A DNA stretch of 64,000 nt, taken from contig JAJHTX010000003.1 in the NCBI GenBank assembly GCA_032164295.1, positions 1,054,001-1,118,000 on the forward strand, in the 5' to 3' direction. This document shows, piece by piece, positions 21,506 through 33,042 of the stretch (position 1 is its first letter; the number at the start of each line of letters is the position of its first letter). The notes beneath the pieces were generated by a model. That model saw only the letters and a program-made list of their open reading frames with translations. It was not told where the DNA came from and did not search any database. The stretch comes from Inonotus obliquus (lineage: Eukaryota; Basidiomycota; Agaricomycetes; Hymenochaetales; Hymenochaetaceae). The position numbers and the translations under genes are program-made.

Positions 21506-21774
21506 GGTGAATTTGAAGCCTTCAGTACCTTAACCCGTCCATCGCCCTGTCCATCACGTTGTTGAGTGCAACCAATAGCACGGATTCGCATGCGTGCCCT
21601 GGGCAGTAACAGAACTAAAATACTGAGAATTACATAGCTATAGTATACAGCGTTTGATACTAAGATACAACAGGAAGGTAATTTATGTGCGCATCCTCCG
21701 CAATGACAGAGATTTTACGTACAACCGAGTAATGTTCAAGCAGAGTCAAACAGATGCGTGCCTCATACGTTGGC
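21506..21774. other. spacer between F and E
   Basis: This stretch of about 270 bp has no coding exon or repeat that I can recognise. It ends at the left 8-bp duplication of element E. Confidence 0.4.
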
Positions 21775-21782
21775 GGTTCCTA

Positions 21783-22473
21783 AGGACCCCTGACAATGCC
21801 AATTGATGCCTGATCCAAATTTCAAAATTCTTATCTGGATTTTTCCGGGCGCTTCGTGCCCGTTTTATCCGGAAAAATTCATGCATTGCCTCTTCAAACC
21901 TTCAAATTATCCAGATTTTGGCGGAGGCCTTGAATAGTTACCTTCTTATCCGGATTTGGGTGGAGGCCTCCCATATGTTTTTTTTCTTCATCTGATTGGC
22001 TATCATGTAGTTATCATAGTACAGAACTTAATCCACTTCAAGAGCAATCCCATGTAGAGGGAACAGTCAGAAGATACAAGGTTTCTTGTTATTTCGCGCA
22101 AAAATTTGCACAAGATAGTATAACCACATATGGTAATTATACGCAATATTTCCAACCCTGGGAAATTTAAGTCGGAATGTGAAAGCTCATCTGATTGGTA
22201 GGATTATCATTCTAGGTATGATTTTTAGCGGTGAGTTAATGATTTTCTGCCTGGTGTGGCAGGAATTTCTGATCTGGACTAGTAGGCATGTCACTTTTAT
22301 CCGGATTGGAGGAGGCCTAGGCAACCACCGGCTTCCTCTTATCCGGATTTTGACACAGGCCCTGACCCGTTTTTCGACCCAAATTATCCGGAAAAATTCA
22401 GGCATCAGACCCAAAATTTGGCAATTTTTATCCGGATTCGGCGGAGTCCTTAGTCGGGATTGTCAGGGGTCCT
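21783..22473. mobile_element. Element E: MITE with 8-bp duplication (691 bp)
   Basis: Inverted termini AGGACCCCTGACAAT / ATTGTCAGGGGTCCT are flanked by the direct repeat GGTTCCTA (21775-21782 and 22474-22481). An 8-bp duplication fits the hAT superfamily. The interior holds at least seven copies of a TTATCCGGATTT(TGG)-like word, most followed by GGCGGAGGCC or GGAGGCC, in both orientations. These could be transposase-binding subterminal repeats. No transposase is encoded. Confidence 0.85.
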
Positions 22474-22481
22474 GGTTCCTA

Positions 22482-22898
22482 TCAGGTACAAGCATGGATG
22501 CAAACTCGGATGCTCTTGGGTACAGGTTCGGGGCGTTCTGATCTCTGGTTGGAAGATCATTTCCGTAAGTGTCGCCCTAATAATCAAACAGTGTGACGCC
22601 CTACCTTCGCAAAACGTACACGACAGACATCAACATGCTCTCTTCGTCAATAAAGCTCATCGAGAATTTGCCGAGATGAAAGGACGCCCGTTCAAGTGCA
22701 GCACGCATGAGAATATCGAAAGTATCCGGTTCGATGAGTGTTCGAACTTGAATGTCTCGATGATTCGACAGAAGCCGAAGAAGGACACAGAAGACTTCTG
22801 ACCAAGTTGATTCTGATAAATCGCTCTGAGTGGAACGCATCGGGCGCTGTAAGATAGAGGTTAATGCACGGGCGGCAAGAAATGCGAGGTCATTGTTT
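22482..22898. other. intergenic; possible unassigned minus-strand exon at 22601-22840
   Basis: An open frame of 79 codons on the minus strand, preceded by an acceptor-like CTATCTTACAG, could be a further 3' exon of the gene at 22899-24404. No donor in the right phase was found, so it is not joined. Confidence 0.3.
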
Positions 22899-24404
22899 CT
22901 ATAGGGTCGGATCGCTGTCAGCGTATCTGATTGGGGCAGGCATCAAAGCTGACCTAAAGTAAGTCAATAGACGCTGGGCTATCTTTTCCTGTTCGAAGTC
23001 GTCTCCCGCAAGGAAGAAAGAACGCCACAAGTCATACACATCGTTATCTCCGAGAGCAACGACACATCGTGCGTGGAGCAGAGATAAAGTCTTCAATGCG
23101 TCGTTGAGCACGCGAGAGTACCCCATCGGCCAATGGCTGTGACCGTCCTTGAATTTCACGCCAATGGGAACGACCGTCTCTAACGGAAGCGCTGCCACTC
23201 GTTGTCGTGCCCCTTGAGAAACGAAGCAGCCGCGAGCAATTGGATATTGGGAGGAAAGCTCAAGAACGATGAACAAGGCACGTATTTGCATATCATGCAG
23301 AGCGGAGCTACAATAAGGCTGTGAGTTCATCATGATCATGTCGTATTACGAACGGATGTGTGCCTTCGGCACGAGTACGAACTTTGATACATGCTCCAAT
23401 AATATAGTGCAGCTTTGCTCTATCTGCGTCTTCAAAAGGATGAGCAATTCATCTCTCTCCTTCCGGGCCAGTCTCCATTTCCTCTTCCCCTTAATGGTTA
23501 AAATCTCCTGTTGATGTTTTCGGAGTATGCCCAGAGTACCTTCGATATCCTTTATCTCAGCCTTCTTCAGGTCTTCATATCCAAGCATGAAATCGGTCTG
23601 CAACAACTTTCTGAGAAGGGGTTCTAAGCGTCCGGCAATGGCGTCTGGCGAATGGCTCAACAAGAACTTGCTGATCCCACTTTCAACTACCTTGCTCAGA
23701 GAAGCATATCCACGTCCCAACGTTCGTCCCATCCCCCATAAATCAGAAAGCGTTGCGTTCGTTGATAAAGAGTGTGAGAGTGAACAGGTTTCCAGAATTG
23801 AAACACCGGATACATCCGTTGAAGAGGAGCGTATGTCCATGGTTCGAGTCGACGGGACGCATTGCATACAAGCTTCTAGGTCCGTTTCAAATTCGCATCC
23901 ATGTCGAGGCGATGCGAATGACGACTTAGAGTCGTCATCGTGGATCGGACAAAACGTTGGAATCGCGGGACTCAGGTCTGAAGTCGAATGAAAACAGGAC
24001 CTATCTGAGTTCGTATCAGGGTATTCGTCATCGTATGGAGTTCCTTCTCCCGTCGGCGCATAATCAGCTCTTGAGACTGCTTCGCCCTCAGTCCTGCTTA
24101 CTTTGTGCCTGACGACCAACGCTCCAAACGAGCTACCAAGGCGCTCAAAGAGTTTTCCGACGGTACGACCAGCTCCTGAACGGTCGGAAGCTGTGGCATT
24201 CTCCGATTCCGAATGTTGGGAACACGTCAAAGTCTCCAGTGATGCCAGTGATGAATTCCGAAGAGTGTTTGTATATTCAAGAGGGATTGCGCGCTCGCGA
24301 TGATCGAGTCGACTCTGGCCACTGTGCCCTGGATTACTTGAAGACATGTACGGGATCCGCGTTGTCGAATTCGGATGTTCATTCAATTGGACTAGCACAC
24401 GCAT
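22899..24404 (-). CDS. unrecognised protein, about 477 aa
   Basis: Exons run 24404-23391 and 23318-22899, with a 72-nt intron (GTATCA...CTCACAG) that joins the frames cleanly. The ATG at 24404 was chosen because the longer frame to 24479 begins with a non-ATG codon. The N-terminal 250 residues are Ser/Thr/Asp-rich and look disordered. The middle (about 270-350) is predicted to be helical and basic, with KGKRKWRLARKERDELL resembling a coiled coil. The C-terminal exon has mixed hydrophobic/charged composition and a conserved-looking VALGDNDVYDLW segment. I recognise no family. It may continue into another exon near 22600-22840. Confidence 0.55.
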
Positions 24405-24479
24405 GGTAGATGGGCAATAATCGTGAGATGGCTTGCTGGAGCTATCGTCGGTGTCAAAGGAAGAGAACGCCGCGGACAA

Positions 24480-25445
24480 TATAATTCCAACGTCTGTACA
24501 GTTTGCTGATACGATATCTTGTCGAATCAGCAGGACATGCGAGAGGAAAGCGAAGCTCTGCGCCGCGTCTTGAACGATAATAGTCTTGTGGTCATTGGAG
24601 GCAGGTATGCACGGAGAGGACAGCGCAACAATTTATACAGTTAATATCTAAAATCGCCGATCGAGTGGAGGTGGGGTAATTACTGTGCGCTCATGATGGT
24701 GGACCCAAAATACAGACATGCGACGCTTGTACCTTCGGTAATCTCGACCCTGGGAAGCATTGAATAACATTGATTCGTCATATTTCTTGAGTAACCGAGA
24801 TTGAATGAAAAAAAGACCGAATTTCTTTCGAAAAGACTCGTGCGTGAGCAGAAACACATCGCCATTTGGCGGGAAACTCGCCTTACATCTCTTTCCTATG
24901 AAAGGCTATGCAATCTGATAATTGATTCATCACTGGATGCTCCACGTGTATTCTTTGCTGCGGCTTGTCATCGCCTCAAAATAAGCGCCTGTTGAGACGA
25001 CAAGTACAAGTATCCCGACGCTGCGGCTGAGTGTAAGGTTCGGTAGGGTAGTAGATAGATCAATGTTGAGTGGCAACTTGAAGTGGCAATGAATCAATGA
25101 GAGAGCCGATCGTAAAGTGCAACTCTCCCACGATCACACGATCAGGTCCTACAGGTTTTTTTCGAGAGCTCCCATCTCTTGAGTACAACTTGCTCTATCT
25201 GGATAGTATTGAGAATTATGTCATTGAACGAAGCCATGCCAAAGTAATCTCCTCTCGGTGGTATTAGTGTATATTTCAGACAGTAGTAATACTGGTCTCA
25301 CGATACACAGGTATTACTCGAAAATTCAATCGTAATCTATTGAAGAAGCTAACGGCATTTTTCTCACCTCGCAGAATGGGATTATGAGTGAAATCCTGTG
25401 ACAAGATCCTATTCTTACCCTTCTTCCCGTCTATGCTCGATCTGG
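24480..25445. other. intergenic, nothing assigned
   Basis: Short open frames on both strands (for example 24648-24865 and 24801-24995) show no family motif and no splice structure. The stretch probably carries the promoters of the divergent flanking genes. Confidence 0.4.
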
Positions 25446-26741
25446 ATGTCGTCTAAAGGCGTTGCGATAGTTACCGGGGCTGCTCAAGGCATCGGACGCG
25501 AAATTGCATTGCGTGAAGCTGCTGACGGCTATGACATTGTTGTGAATGATATTCCTGCAAACCAGCAATCCCTGGAAGCAGTCACGAAACATGTCGCGGA
25601 TAAAGGAAGAAAAGCTCTCTCCGTTACTGGCGACGTTACCAAGGAGGAGGACGTTCAAGAACTCGTCCAGAAGACAGTTAACGAACTTGGAGGGCTTGAT
25701 GTTGTGAGTGTGTATTATCACCCTGACATATTCACCCTGATGGTATGTCGCTAATACAGATGGTTGCTAATGCTGGGATCGCATACCTAGGTGATCTCAC
25801 AGAAAGTGGGTGCTTACATATTCATACTGTCAGCTGACAGTTCTAAGACAAGCCCGTTTCAGTGGAAGTCGAGAAATGGGATAATCAATTCAACGTGAAC
25901 GTCAGGGGAGTGATGCTCTGCTACAAACATGCGGCTATACAGATGATAAAACAAGGGAGAGGGGGTAGGATAATCGGTGAGCTTTCCGCTAAGTTTTTCT
26001 CGAAGAGTTGCGGAGAGCTCTATAACTTTGCGTGCAGGTGCTGCCTCCACCGCCAGCAAACAAGGTATATTTATCATTCACCACTGCCCACTTCGAATCC
26101 TAGAGAATCTTCAGGTTCACCACACGCCTCCGCCTACATTGCATCCAAGTTCGCAGTTCGCGGACTTACGCAATCTGCCGGTAGGCATTGTCGTCGGGAT
26201 ATCCAGATCAACATTTACTCTATTTTTGATAGCTTTGGAGCTCGGTAAACACGGAATTACCGTGAATGCCTACGCTCCAAGCCCTATAGACACCACTTTC
26301 TGTGCGTTTGATCGATTGTGTATACATCTCATGAGATGAGGACCCAACTTACTCCGACTAGTCGGAAAATTCGACGAGCACTTTTCCTCGGTTGCCGGGA
26401 AGGAAAGAGGCTGGTTAAACGAACAGGTAATCCTTCATTGGTCGGAAATCTATGTTGGGATTAATAAGGACCCTACACCTGATAGTGGAAAGCCAAAGCT
26501 TCTATTGGTCGACTCGGGACTCCGGACGATGTAGCTGCTCTAGTGTCATACTTAGCATCAAGAGAGGCCTCGTTCATCAACGGTATGTTCTCGTCGTTTC
26601 ATTTGATGCTCGGTCAGACAATGAAAGTGACAATTGCCTTCCCAAGGTCAAAGTGTATGCATATTTTTGTGATTGACCTTCCAAACAGTTGACCAGGATA
26701 TCTATCAGATTATTATTGACGGTGGAGCTATTTTCGACTGA
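25446..26741 (+). CDS. short-chain dehydrogenase/reductase, tandem copy 1
   Basis: A classical SDR of about 260 residues is split over about ten exons. The protein starts MSSKGVAIVTGAAQGIG, with the Rossmann TGxxxGIG near residue 10. After the first intron comes MVANAGIA (NAG motif). The catalytic SAYIASK (Tyr-x3-Lys) follows, then AYAPSPIDT, GRLGTPDDVAALVSYL and the terminal IIIDGGAIFD. The order matches acetoin/diacetyl reductase and butanediol dehydrogenase relatives, NAD(P)-dependent and probably cytosolic. All junctions used join in frame. The substrate cannot be told from sequence. Relative to copies 2 and 3 the first exon has an altered helix (REAADGYD instead of RLADDGYD). Confidence 0.88.
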
Positions 26742-27347
26742 CAATCGTGCCATCCTCAGGAAGAGAGATAAACGGAACAGAAGGGTAAAGTTAATATCAA
26801 CCATGTGCAATAGGCTGAAAAGAAATAAATGTTAAGGATTTTTGGGAGGACGAACTGCCAGTGCGAAAGGACAAACCCATCCAGTGTCGTGTACATGAGA
26901 GCAACGGCTACCTTATCATCTTAAGCCGAAGAACATGATTGTATTCTCACGTTCGTAACCCTGATGGATAGATGGTAGTCCTATCGTTCATCGTTCAAAT
27001 CAACCATGCAGTGCCGCAGGCATTACTGATCCTCATGTCTAGGATGCCCTTCGGATCGTTGCTTATGCGAACTCACTCGAACTCTGATACATCTTAGCTC
27101 GCTATAAACAGGCATTATAAATGTTGTGGTCCGGCTGACAATGTGGCATCCTTACTCTTGAGCAACGGAATAAAACCTGTCATAGTTTCACAGGGTAAAG
27201 TTCTTTCGCATCCCCAGCCGTGCTTCTGCATTTGTATTGTATGAAGCTACCCCACTGATGCCGTTCAATGGGAGTATAATCGTATATAAGGTACGCCGCT
27301 TTAACGGGCTCGTACACGACCTCGTTTCCTAACTCTCCTCAGTTGGA
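26742..27347. other. intergenic between SDR copies 1 and 2
   Basis: About 600 bp with no coding exon. The last 60 bases contain GTATATAAGGTACG (near 27282), a TATA-like element for copy 2. Confidence 0.45.
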
Positions 27348-28690
27348 ATGACACCCAAAGGAACAGCCATAGTTACTGGCGCCGCTCAGGGTATTGGCAG
27401 AGAGATTGCACTGCGCTTAGCGGATGACGGATATGATATTACCGTGATCGATATCCCTGCGAATCAGCAGAAATTAGAGGGAGTTGCGAAACTCGTCGTA
27501 GACAAGGGAAGGAAAGCCCTCGCGGTGACTGGAGATGTAAGCAAGGAGGAAGACATTGAAGAGCTCGTTCAGAAGACCGTTAAAGAGCTTGGAGGGCTTG
27601 ATGTTGTAAGCATATTTCTAGTGTCCATTAGCTAGAACTTTTCATAACAGACGCTCTCTGCCCATTTTTCTTCTTTTCTAGATGGTCGCTAATGCCGGGA
27701 TAGGCGAGTTCTGCCACTTGACGGAAAGTTCGTCGCGTTTCGTCAGAATTACAATGCCGGGGGTGTTCTAAGACGAGTCTGTTCTAGTTGATGTCGGAAA
27801 GTGGGATAACATATTCAACGTGAACGTCCGAGGAACGATGATTTGTTACAAGTACGCCGCTATCCAGATGATTAAGCAGGGACGGGGAGGCAGAATCATC
27901 GGTGAGATTGACTGACGCACCGTGGAGGAAGCCTGATTGTTTCGGTCACGGGTACGTAATATACAGGTGCCGCTTCAACTGCCAGTAAACGAGGTATGGG
28001 ACTCGGAGTTATCACACATCACATAGAGACTCAATATAAATACCTCCAGGAATGGTTTACGGATCTGCCTATTCTGCGTCAAAGTTCGCCATTCGAGGTC
28101 TCACGCAGTCGGCAGGTCCGTGCTCGGATGATTTAACTGTCCATCATTTCTTGCTGATTAGGTTTCGTAGCTGCAGAACTGGGAAACTACGGCATCACAG
28201 TGAATGCATATGCTCCTGGCCCTATAGACACCACTTTCTGTAAGCTAACTAGAATACACGCGACTAAAGTAGAAAGCGCTCAGAACATGTTGCACAGTCG
28301 AGAAGTTCGACGATTACTGTGCCTCTCGTACTGGTAAGGAAAAGGGATCATACAGGGAGGAGGTGTGTCGTTGTGTGTGATGATCATGCTATATCTCATT
28401 CTAAGATTGTATATTTCTTCAACACTCACAGGCTATAGGTCGAACTCCGCTTGGCAGACTCGGAACTCCGAAAGATGTAGCTGGCCTGGTCTCGTTCTTG
28501 GTCTCAGAGAAAGCTTCCTTCGTCAACGGTATGCTGCCAACTTTTTATACAATTCCCGACTTAACGCTTATGACAATCATTCAACGTTTTCCATAGGTCA
28601 AAGTGTAAGTTTCATACTTCTCGAAATCCACTACAAGGTTTTGATGAGTATTATCAGATAATTGTCGACGGCGGAACAGTCTTCGATTGA
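27348..28690 (+). CDS. short-chain dehydrogenase/reductase, tandem copy 2
   Basis: The exon plan is the same as its neighbours. Exon 1 encodes MTPKGTAIVTGAAQGIG...LGGLDV (27348-27602). Then follow MVANAGIGEFCHLTE, VDVGKWDNIFNVNVRG, GAASTASKRG, a catalytic exon with SAYSASK, AAELGNYGITVNAYAPGPIDT, an exon ending EKGSYREE, GRLGTPKDVAGLVSFL, and the last exon IIVDGGTVFD-stop at 28688-28690. NAG, Ser and Tyr-x3-Lys motifs are present, so it appears functional. The conserved intron positions and intergenic distance of about 0.6 kb show recent tandem duplication. Confidence 0.88.
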
Positions 28691-29266
28691 GTCACTGCCC
28701 CTTGAACAGAATAGCCAAACGTCTAGTATTCAAGTAAGAAAGAGGCTCGGAACTATAGAGAAGGGATAGTATCGAAGCATGTATCGATCAGTCGTTTAGG
28801 TTGCGTGCTACAATGGGCTGGATTTTTGCATTCTGTCTGTCTTCTGTGACAATATTTGTCCGTTTCACCAGTTGGTCCTCGGGATGACATGTGCATTAGA
28901 GGTCTACTTCAACCTGATTGCTGCCATACACGTTTATATATGCATGCGTCAAGCTGCAGGTGATTGTTTACCTTCAATTGTGCAGCTTGAGGGAGATGTC
29001 AAATGAATAACGCAGCCATCCCGCTTAAGAACGTTTGCTCAGCAGCATCTTCTCCAATTCATATAATTACATCACGGCTTACAAATCGAACAGTGCGAGC
29101 TTCGCTCGTGATCTCATGATAAAGTATTGTCCCAGGCAAAATATCCGTCCGTCCGTCAACATACAAATGGTAGATACCAACTTTGTCGATGGGAATACAA
29201 TGGCATATAAGAAGAGTCTTCCTGATGGACCAGGACACACGCTTGATTCCACATTGTTCTCTCAGA
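28691..29266. other. intergenic between SDR copies 2 and 3
   Basis: No coding exon was found. A TATA-like GGCATATAAGAAG occurs near 29203, shortly before copy 3. Confidence 0.45.
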
Positions 29267-30565
29267 ATGTCGTCCAAAGGAACAGCTATAGTCACTGGAG
29301 CTGCCCAAGGCATCGGCCGTGGAATCGCGCTACGATTGGCAGACGATGGATATGACATTGCAGTGAACGATATTCCAGCAAATCAACAAAACCTTGAGGA
29401 TGTCGCGAAAGTCATCGTAGAGAAAGGAAGGAGGGTTCTTGTTGTAACAGGCGATGTTAGCAAGGAGGAGGACGTTCAAGAACTCGTTCAGAAAACCATC
29501 ATCGAGTTCGGTGGTCTTGATGTTGTGAGTATAGTTCTATCGTCACGGTTCTGTTACCTGGTAACATCAGCCTAGATGGTCGCAAACGCGGGAATCGCCT
29601 ACCACAGTAGTATCGCTGAGGGTAAATAACTGTTAATCAGGGACCTCTGGTTAAAGAGATCTGAAACTGGCCTATATCAGTGGATGTCGAAAAATGGGAC
29701 AAACAATTCAACGTCAACGTTAAAGGGACGATGCTTTGTTACAAGCACGCTGCGATACAGATGATAAAGCAGGGGCGAGGTGGCAGGATCATCGGTGAGA
29801 CAAAACAAATACTGATCTGCCGAGTCAATGCCGAGTAGCGTAATATAGGCGCCGCTTCAATTGCAAGCAAACGGGGTAAGTATGTTCAATGGCATCTCCT
29901 GTGCCGAACCACAAATGACGCGGCTTCAATCTTCACAGGAATGGTCAACGCGTCTCCCTATGCAGCATCCAAATTTGCTATCAGAGGGCTAACTCAATCA
30001 GCCGGTTTGCAACTTTATTGTCCTAGCCTGAAGTGTTCTTGTTTCCATGCTAATATAGTCTGCAGCTTTGGAACTGGGCAAATACGGAATCACTGTGAAT
30101 GCATACGCTCCTGGTGCTATAGATACCACTTTCCGTAAGTGAGATCGTCTCGATCTGGTTCGCGGAAGGTAACTCAATTATATTCATGCAGTTGGGAGAT
30201 TTGATGAATATTATACTTCACTTTCCGGAAGGGAGAGGGGTTCATACTTGCAAGAGGTGCGACTTCACGCTGACTGACGATCAAACTTAAAGTCTTGCTG
30301 CCACTAATACACTTCGCAGGCTAGTGCAAGATCTGCAATTGGCAGACTCGGAACGCCCGAAGACATAGCTGCACTGGTCTCATTTTTGGTTTCAAAAGAT
30401 GCTTCGTTCGTCAATGGTGCGTGATGGTTTACCAATCATGTCAGTCCCTCAACGTTCTTACTGTTACACCAGGTCAAAGCGTAAGTTTAGGTTCGGCACA
30501 CTGAACTCCAAATTATTGATAATTCCCTTCAGGTAATCGTCGACGGTGGTTCAATCTTTGATTGA
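29267..30565 (+). CDS. short-chain dehydrogenase/reductase, tandem copy 3
   Basis: Exon 1 encodes MSSKGTAIVTGAAQGIGRGIALRLADDGYDIAVNDIPANQQ... ending LDV before GTGAGT at 29525. Then come MVANAGIAYHSS, a VDVEKWDKQFNVNVKG exon, GAASIASKRG, an exon with ASPYAASKFAIRG (catalytic Tyr-x3-Lys), ALELGKYGITVNAYAPGAIDT, an exon ending ERGSYLQE, GRLGTPEDIAALVSFL, the tiny GQS exon, and VIVDGGSIFD-stop (30563-30565). All splice junctions join in frame. Its 3' flank (30,590-31,260) is repeated near 33,750-34,490 and 38,318-38,560, so this end of the array has been duplicated more widely. Confidence 0.9.
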
Positions 30566-31405
30566 ATGAGCAATGAAAGAAGAGTCATGCATGACCGAGT
30601 ATCAGAGAACCTTGTCCCGGTGTATATTGCGAATTGAGATAACGATACCTCTCTTTCGGTGCAGTCGAGAGATTGCACAGTTCGCTGATTTGTTCTAACT
30701 GGATACAGCTTGTTAAAAAAGTTGAGGGCCGAGACTATTGAAGAAGTAGACATAGCGATATACATACAGTAATGCTGCACGTATGGGAGGGCGGACGTAC
30801 TACATATTCGTAAAAACGTGGCGGAAACTGGAAAGCTTCTTCGAAAGAGTTGAGATTCGTTCTTGATTCTTCATGATTTTATTAGCTAGTATCGAGATCC
30901 GGACATCTCAACGGTGTGCACCATATAGATTGGTCAACCAGTCGAACTCCAAGATCATCGACATATTCTTTGTCTGTCGATTGAATTTACTGGGATTCCT
31001 TGCTAGTCGCGCGGCCTTAGTGTGATGGGACTGATGGGACTGCCTGTGAAGAGTTGCCGAGACCTTCGAAAAGAATTATCGCGTCGATCGTCCAGGGCAG
31101 CCCCGGATCCACTTGGCAGGGTAGCGAGACCACGACATGCTTGGTTATTGAAAGAAAAGGTCTTGCGAATATTCCAGCTCCCAAAGCCCAAACGCATAGT
31201 ACTCTATATGATGTGATACATCACAGAGCGCTACATCTCTAAGTGCAGTATTCTCTTAATTACAAGATAGAACCGATAGATCTGGGAGTTCAACTTGAAT
31301 GGACTAATGACTCATCTTTGCTAGTAAAACTTCCCATTCACTTTTGAGAACATCAGACGACCTTACGTTGTTGTGTTAGACTATGCACAAGGATAATGAT
31401 AGAAC
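30566..31405. repeat. SDR 3' flank, first copy of a dispersed local repeat
   Basis: The block 30,590-31,260 matches 33,750-34,490 with moderate divergence (shared words include GGTGTATATTGCCAATTG-like, AACTGGATACAGCT, CTTCGAAAGAGTTGAGAT and CCAGTCGAACTCCAAGATC). A shorter part recurs at 38,318-38,560. No gene is evident within it. Antisense open frames (30529-30780) are by-products of the repeat. Confidence 0.65.
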
Positions 31406-33042
31406 TCACTTCTTCAATAGTGCGGTCAGTGCAGCGGCTACTGCTTTAACCAAAACCTGACCAAGCGGTTGACAAATGACTGAGGTAGCCTCCTTTAATA
31501 CTTTGGCCAGGATAGCACCCAGCATATCTCCAACCCCCGCACCGAATACAACCAAAAGCATGTTCGACAAGGTCTCAAGTATATAGCGGCGGCTGGTGGC
31601 CTCTTTAAATCGTGCGTTGATTCTCGGGTCCTCGATTGCACCAGAAAATTGTGTCTCTGCGATGATGGCCATTCGCGTTGCTATTCCAGCGCCTAGCACT
31701 TCGCCAATTGGGCCGCCGAGTAAACTGCCAATCATGATACTGGACGTGACGATTGTTGAATTTGAGCATAATGCTAAGGCACGTAGAGCATGGTCCTGTT
31801 GTAGTGTTGTTTAAGCTTCTAATTCGAGTATCGGTATGAGTATAATGACATAGTACCTTGTTTCCAGCAAGAGCATGTATTGCTGCAATGATGAAGCCAA
31901 CTACAGGCACTGACTCAAGCGAATTCGCAAAGAAACCATCGCGATCAGCCAAACCATCGCTATGTAATTATTTTGTAAACAAAAATCACCAAATACATGT
32001 AGAACTACTCACTGTTTCACAAACTTTAGCTCTCCATTGTCATTTACAACACATATAGCCAAATCTATCTCTGCAGGCTGATAACGTCCCTTGTATTTGA
32101 GCTCGGATTTCAGAATAATAGACTTGGATGAGACGACCAGCTTTGTGTTACGGCAAGAGTGAAAGAAACGTCCATATCCGGACTTGAAGGATCCGCGGAT
32201 GTTCGCGTAGTGCTTATTCAGGTCGATTCGTGATAGGTGTTGCTTGCCGTCACTTGCAATGCAAAGTGCCTTCAGTACGGAGCCTGTAAGCGAGAACGAG
32301 GAGCACGACAATAGTATGGACTCGTGTCTAATTAATGCAGAGGTAAGTAAAGCATTCAGCACAATCATTACAGAAAGATTAGCTTACAATTTCTTGTAAC
32401 GAAGTTTTCCATCAATATTTTCAATGAAAAGATCGAGATCTGCCACCACTATCGACGTGGTAATTGCATCATGCTTGAGCAACTCCGCACAAAGAATGTT
32501 CTCTTTCAGCTGAACGGATCTTGCTGAAGCATAGAAGTGTTTTTGTCCAAACTGAAACGATCCGTCCTTGTTGCCAATATAGTCATTAAGATCAATTGAG
32601 GAGTAGGTCCAGCTCTTTCCGTTACTCCGTCGACATACTGCATGCAGAACAGAATTTTTAAGATGTATACGTCTTGAAGTCGTTGAGAAAACCATGACTA
32701 AGGAAATGCACGGGTAGTCATCAATCACTAGCATCAAGGATGACAAAGTGGTCACTAACCTTATGCGCAGTCACTCGACTAGGCGACAGAAGAGCAAGGC
32801 GATGACGAGCGCTCCCAAAACTTATGTGATCTTTTATACCCGCGTACGTGTGTACGACATACAGCTTATCTTGTGTTCCATTCAGGAAGGCAATATTAAT
32901 CTTCCGTCCACGCAAACTTCTGAGGTCTAAACCTACATACAAATTTCATGAGATCGGGGAATCCACACAGAGGACTAGGTTGAGAGGCACACTTACTGTA
33001 TTTGGCTGCCTCGAGGGCCAGCATGAGGCTTCTTACGGTCAT
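31406..33042 (-). CDS. tandem cyanovirin-N-homology (CVNH) lectin with hydrophobic C-terminal domain, 446 aa
   Basis: Exons 33042-32997, 32932-32756, 32697-32388, 32327-32013, 31959-31857, 31795-31406; every junction joins in frame. The second donor (GTGACC at 32755) is weak; GTTAGT four bases earlier breaks the frame. Two CVNH-type modules follow each other: module 1 (about residues 75-180) with SSIDLNDYIGNKDGSF, and module 2 (about 185-285) with SRIDLNKHYANIRGSF. CVNH domains bind mannose-type glycans. The last ~165 residues (from SVPVVGFIIAAIHALAG) are hydrophobic and glycine-rich (SLLGGPIGEVLGAGIA, VVFGAGVGDMLGAI) with amphipathic character, suggesting membrane insertion. There is no signal peptide. 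A short N-terminal beta-rich segment (residues 1-74) is not recognised. A sugar-directed membrane-active role is inferred. Confidence 0.82.

Noticed and set aside
30529..30780. antisense frame after SDR copy 3
   Set aside because: It overlaps the SDR stop and a duplicated flank, and related copies of the block do not keep the frame.
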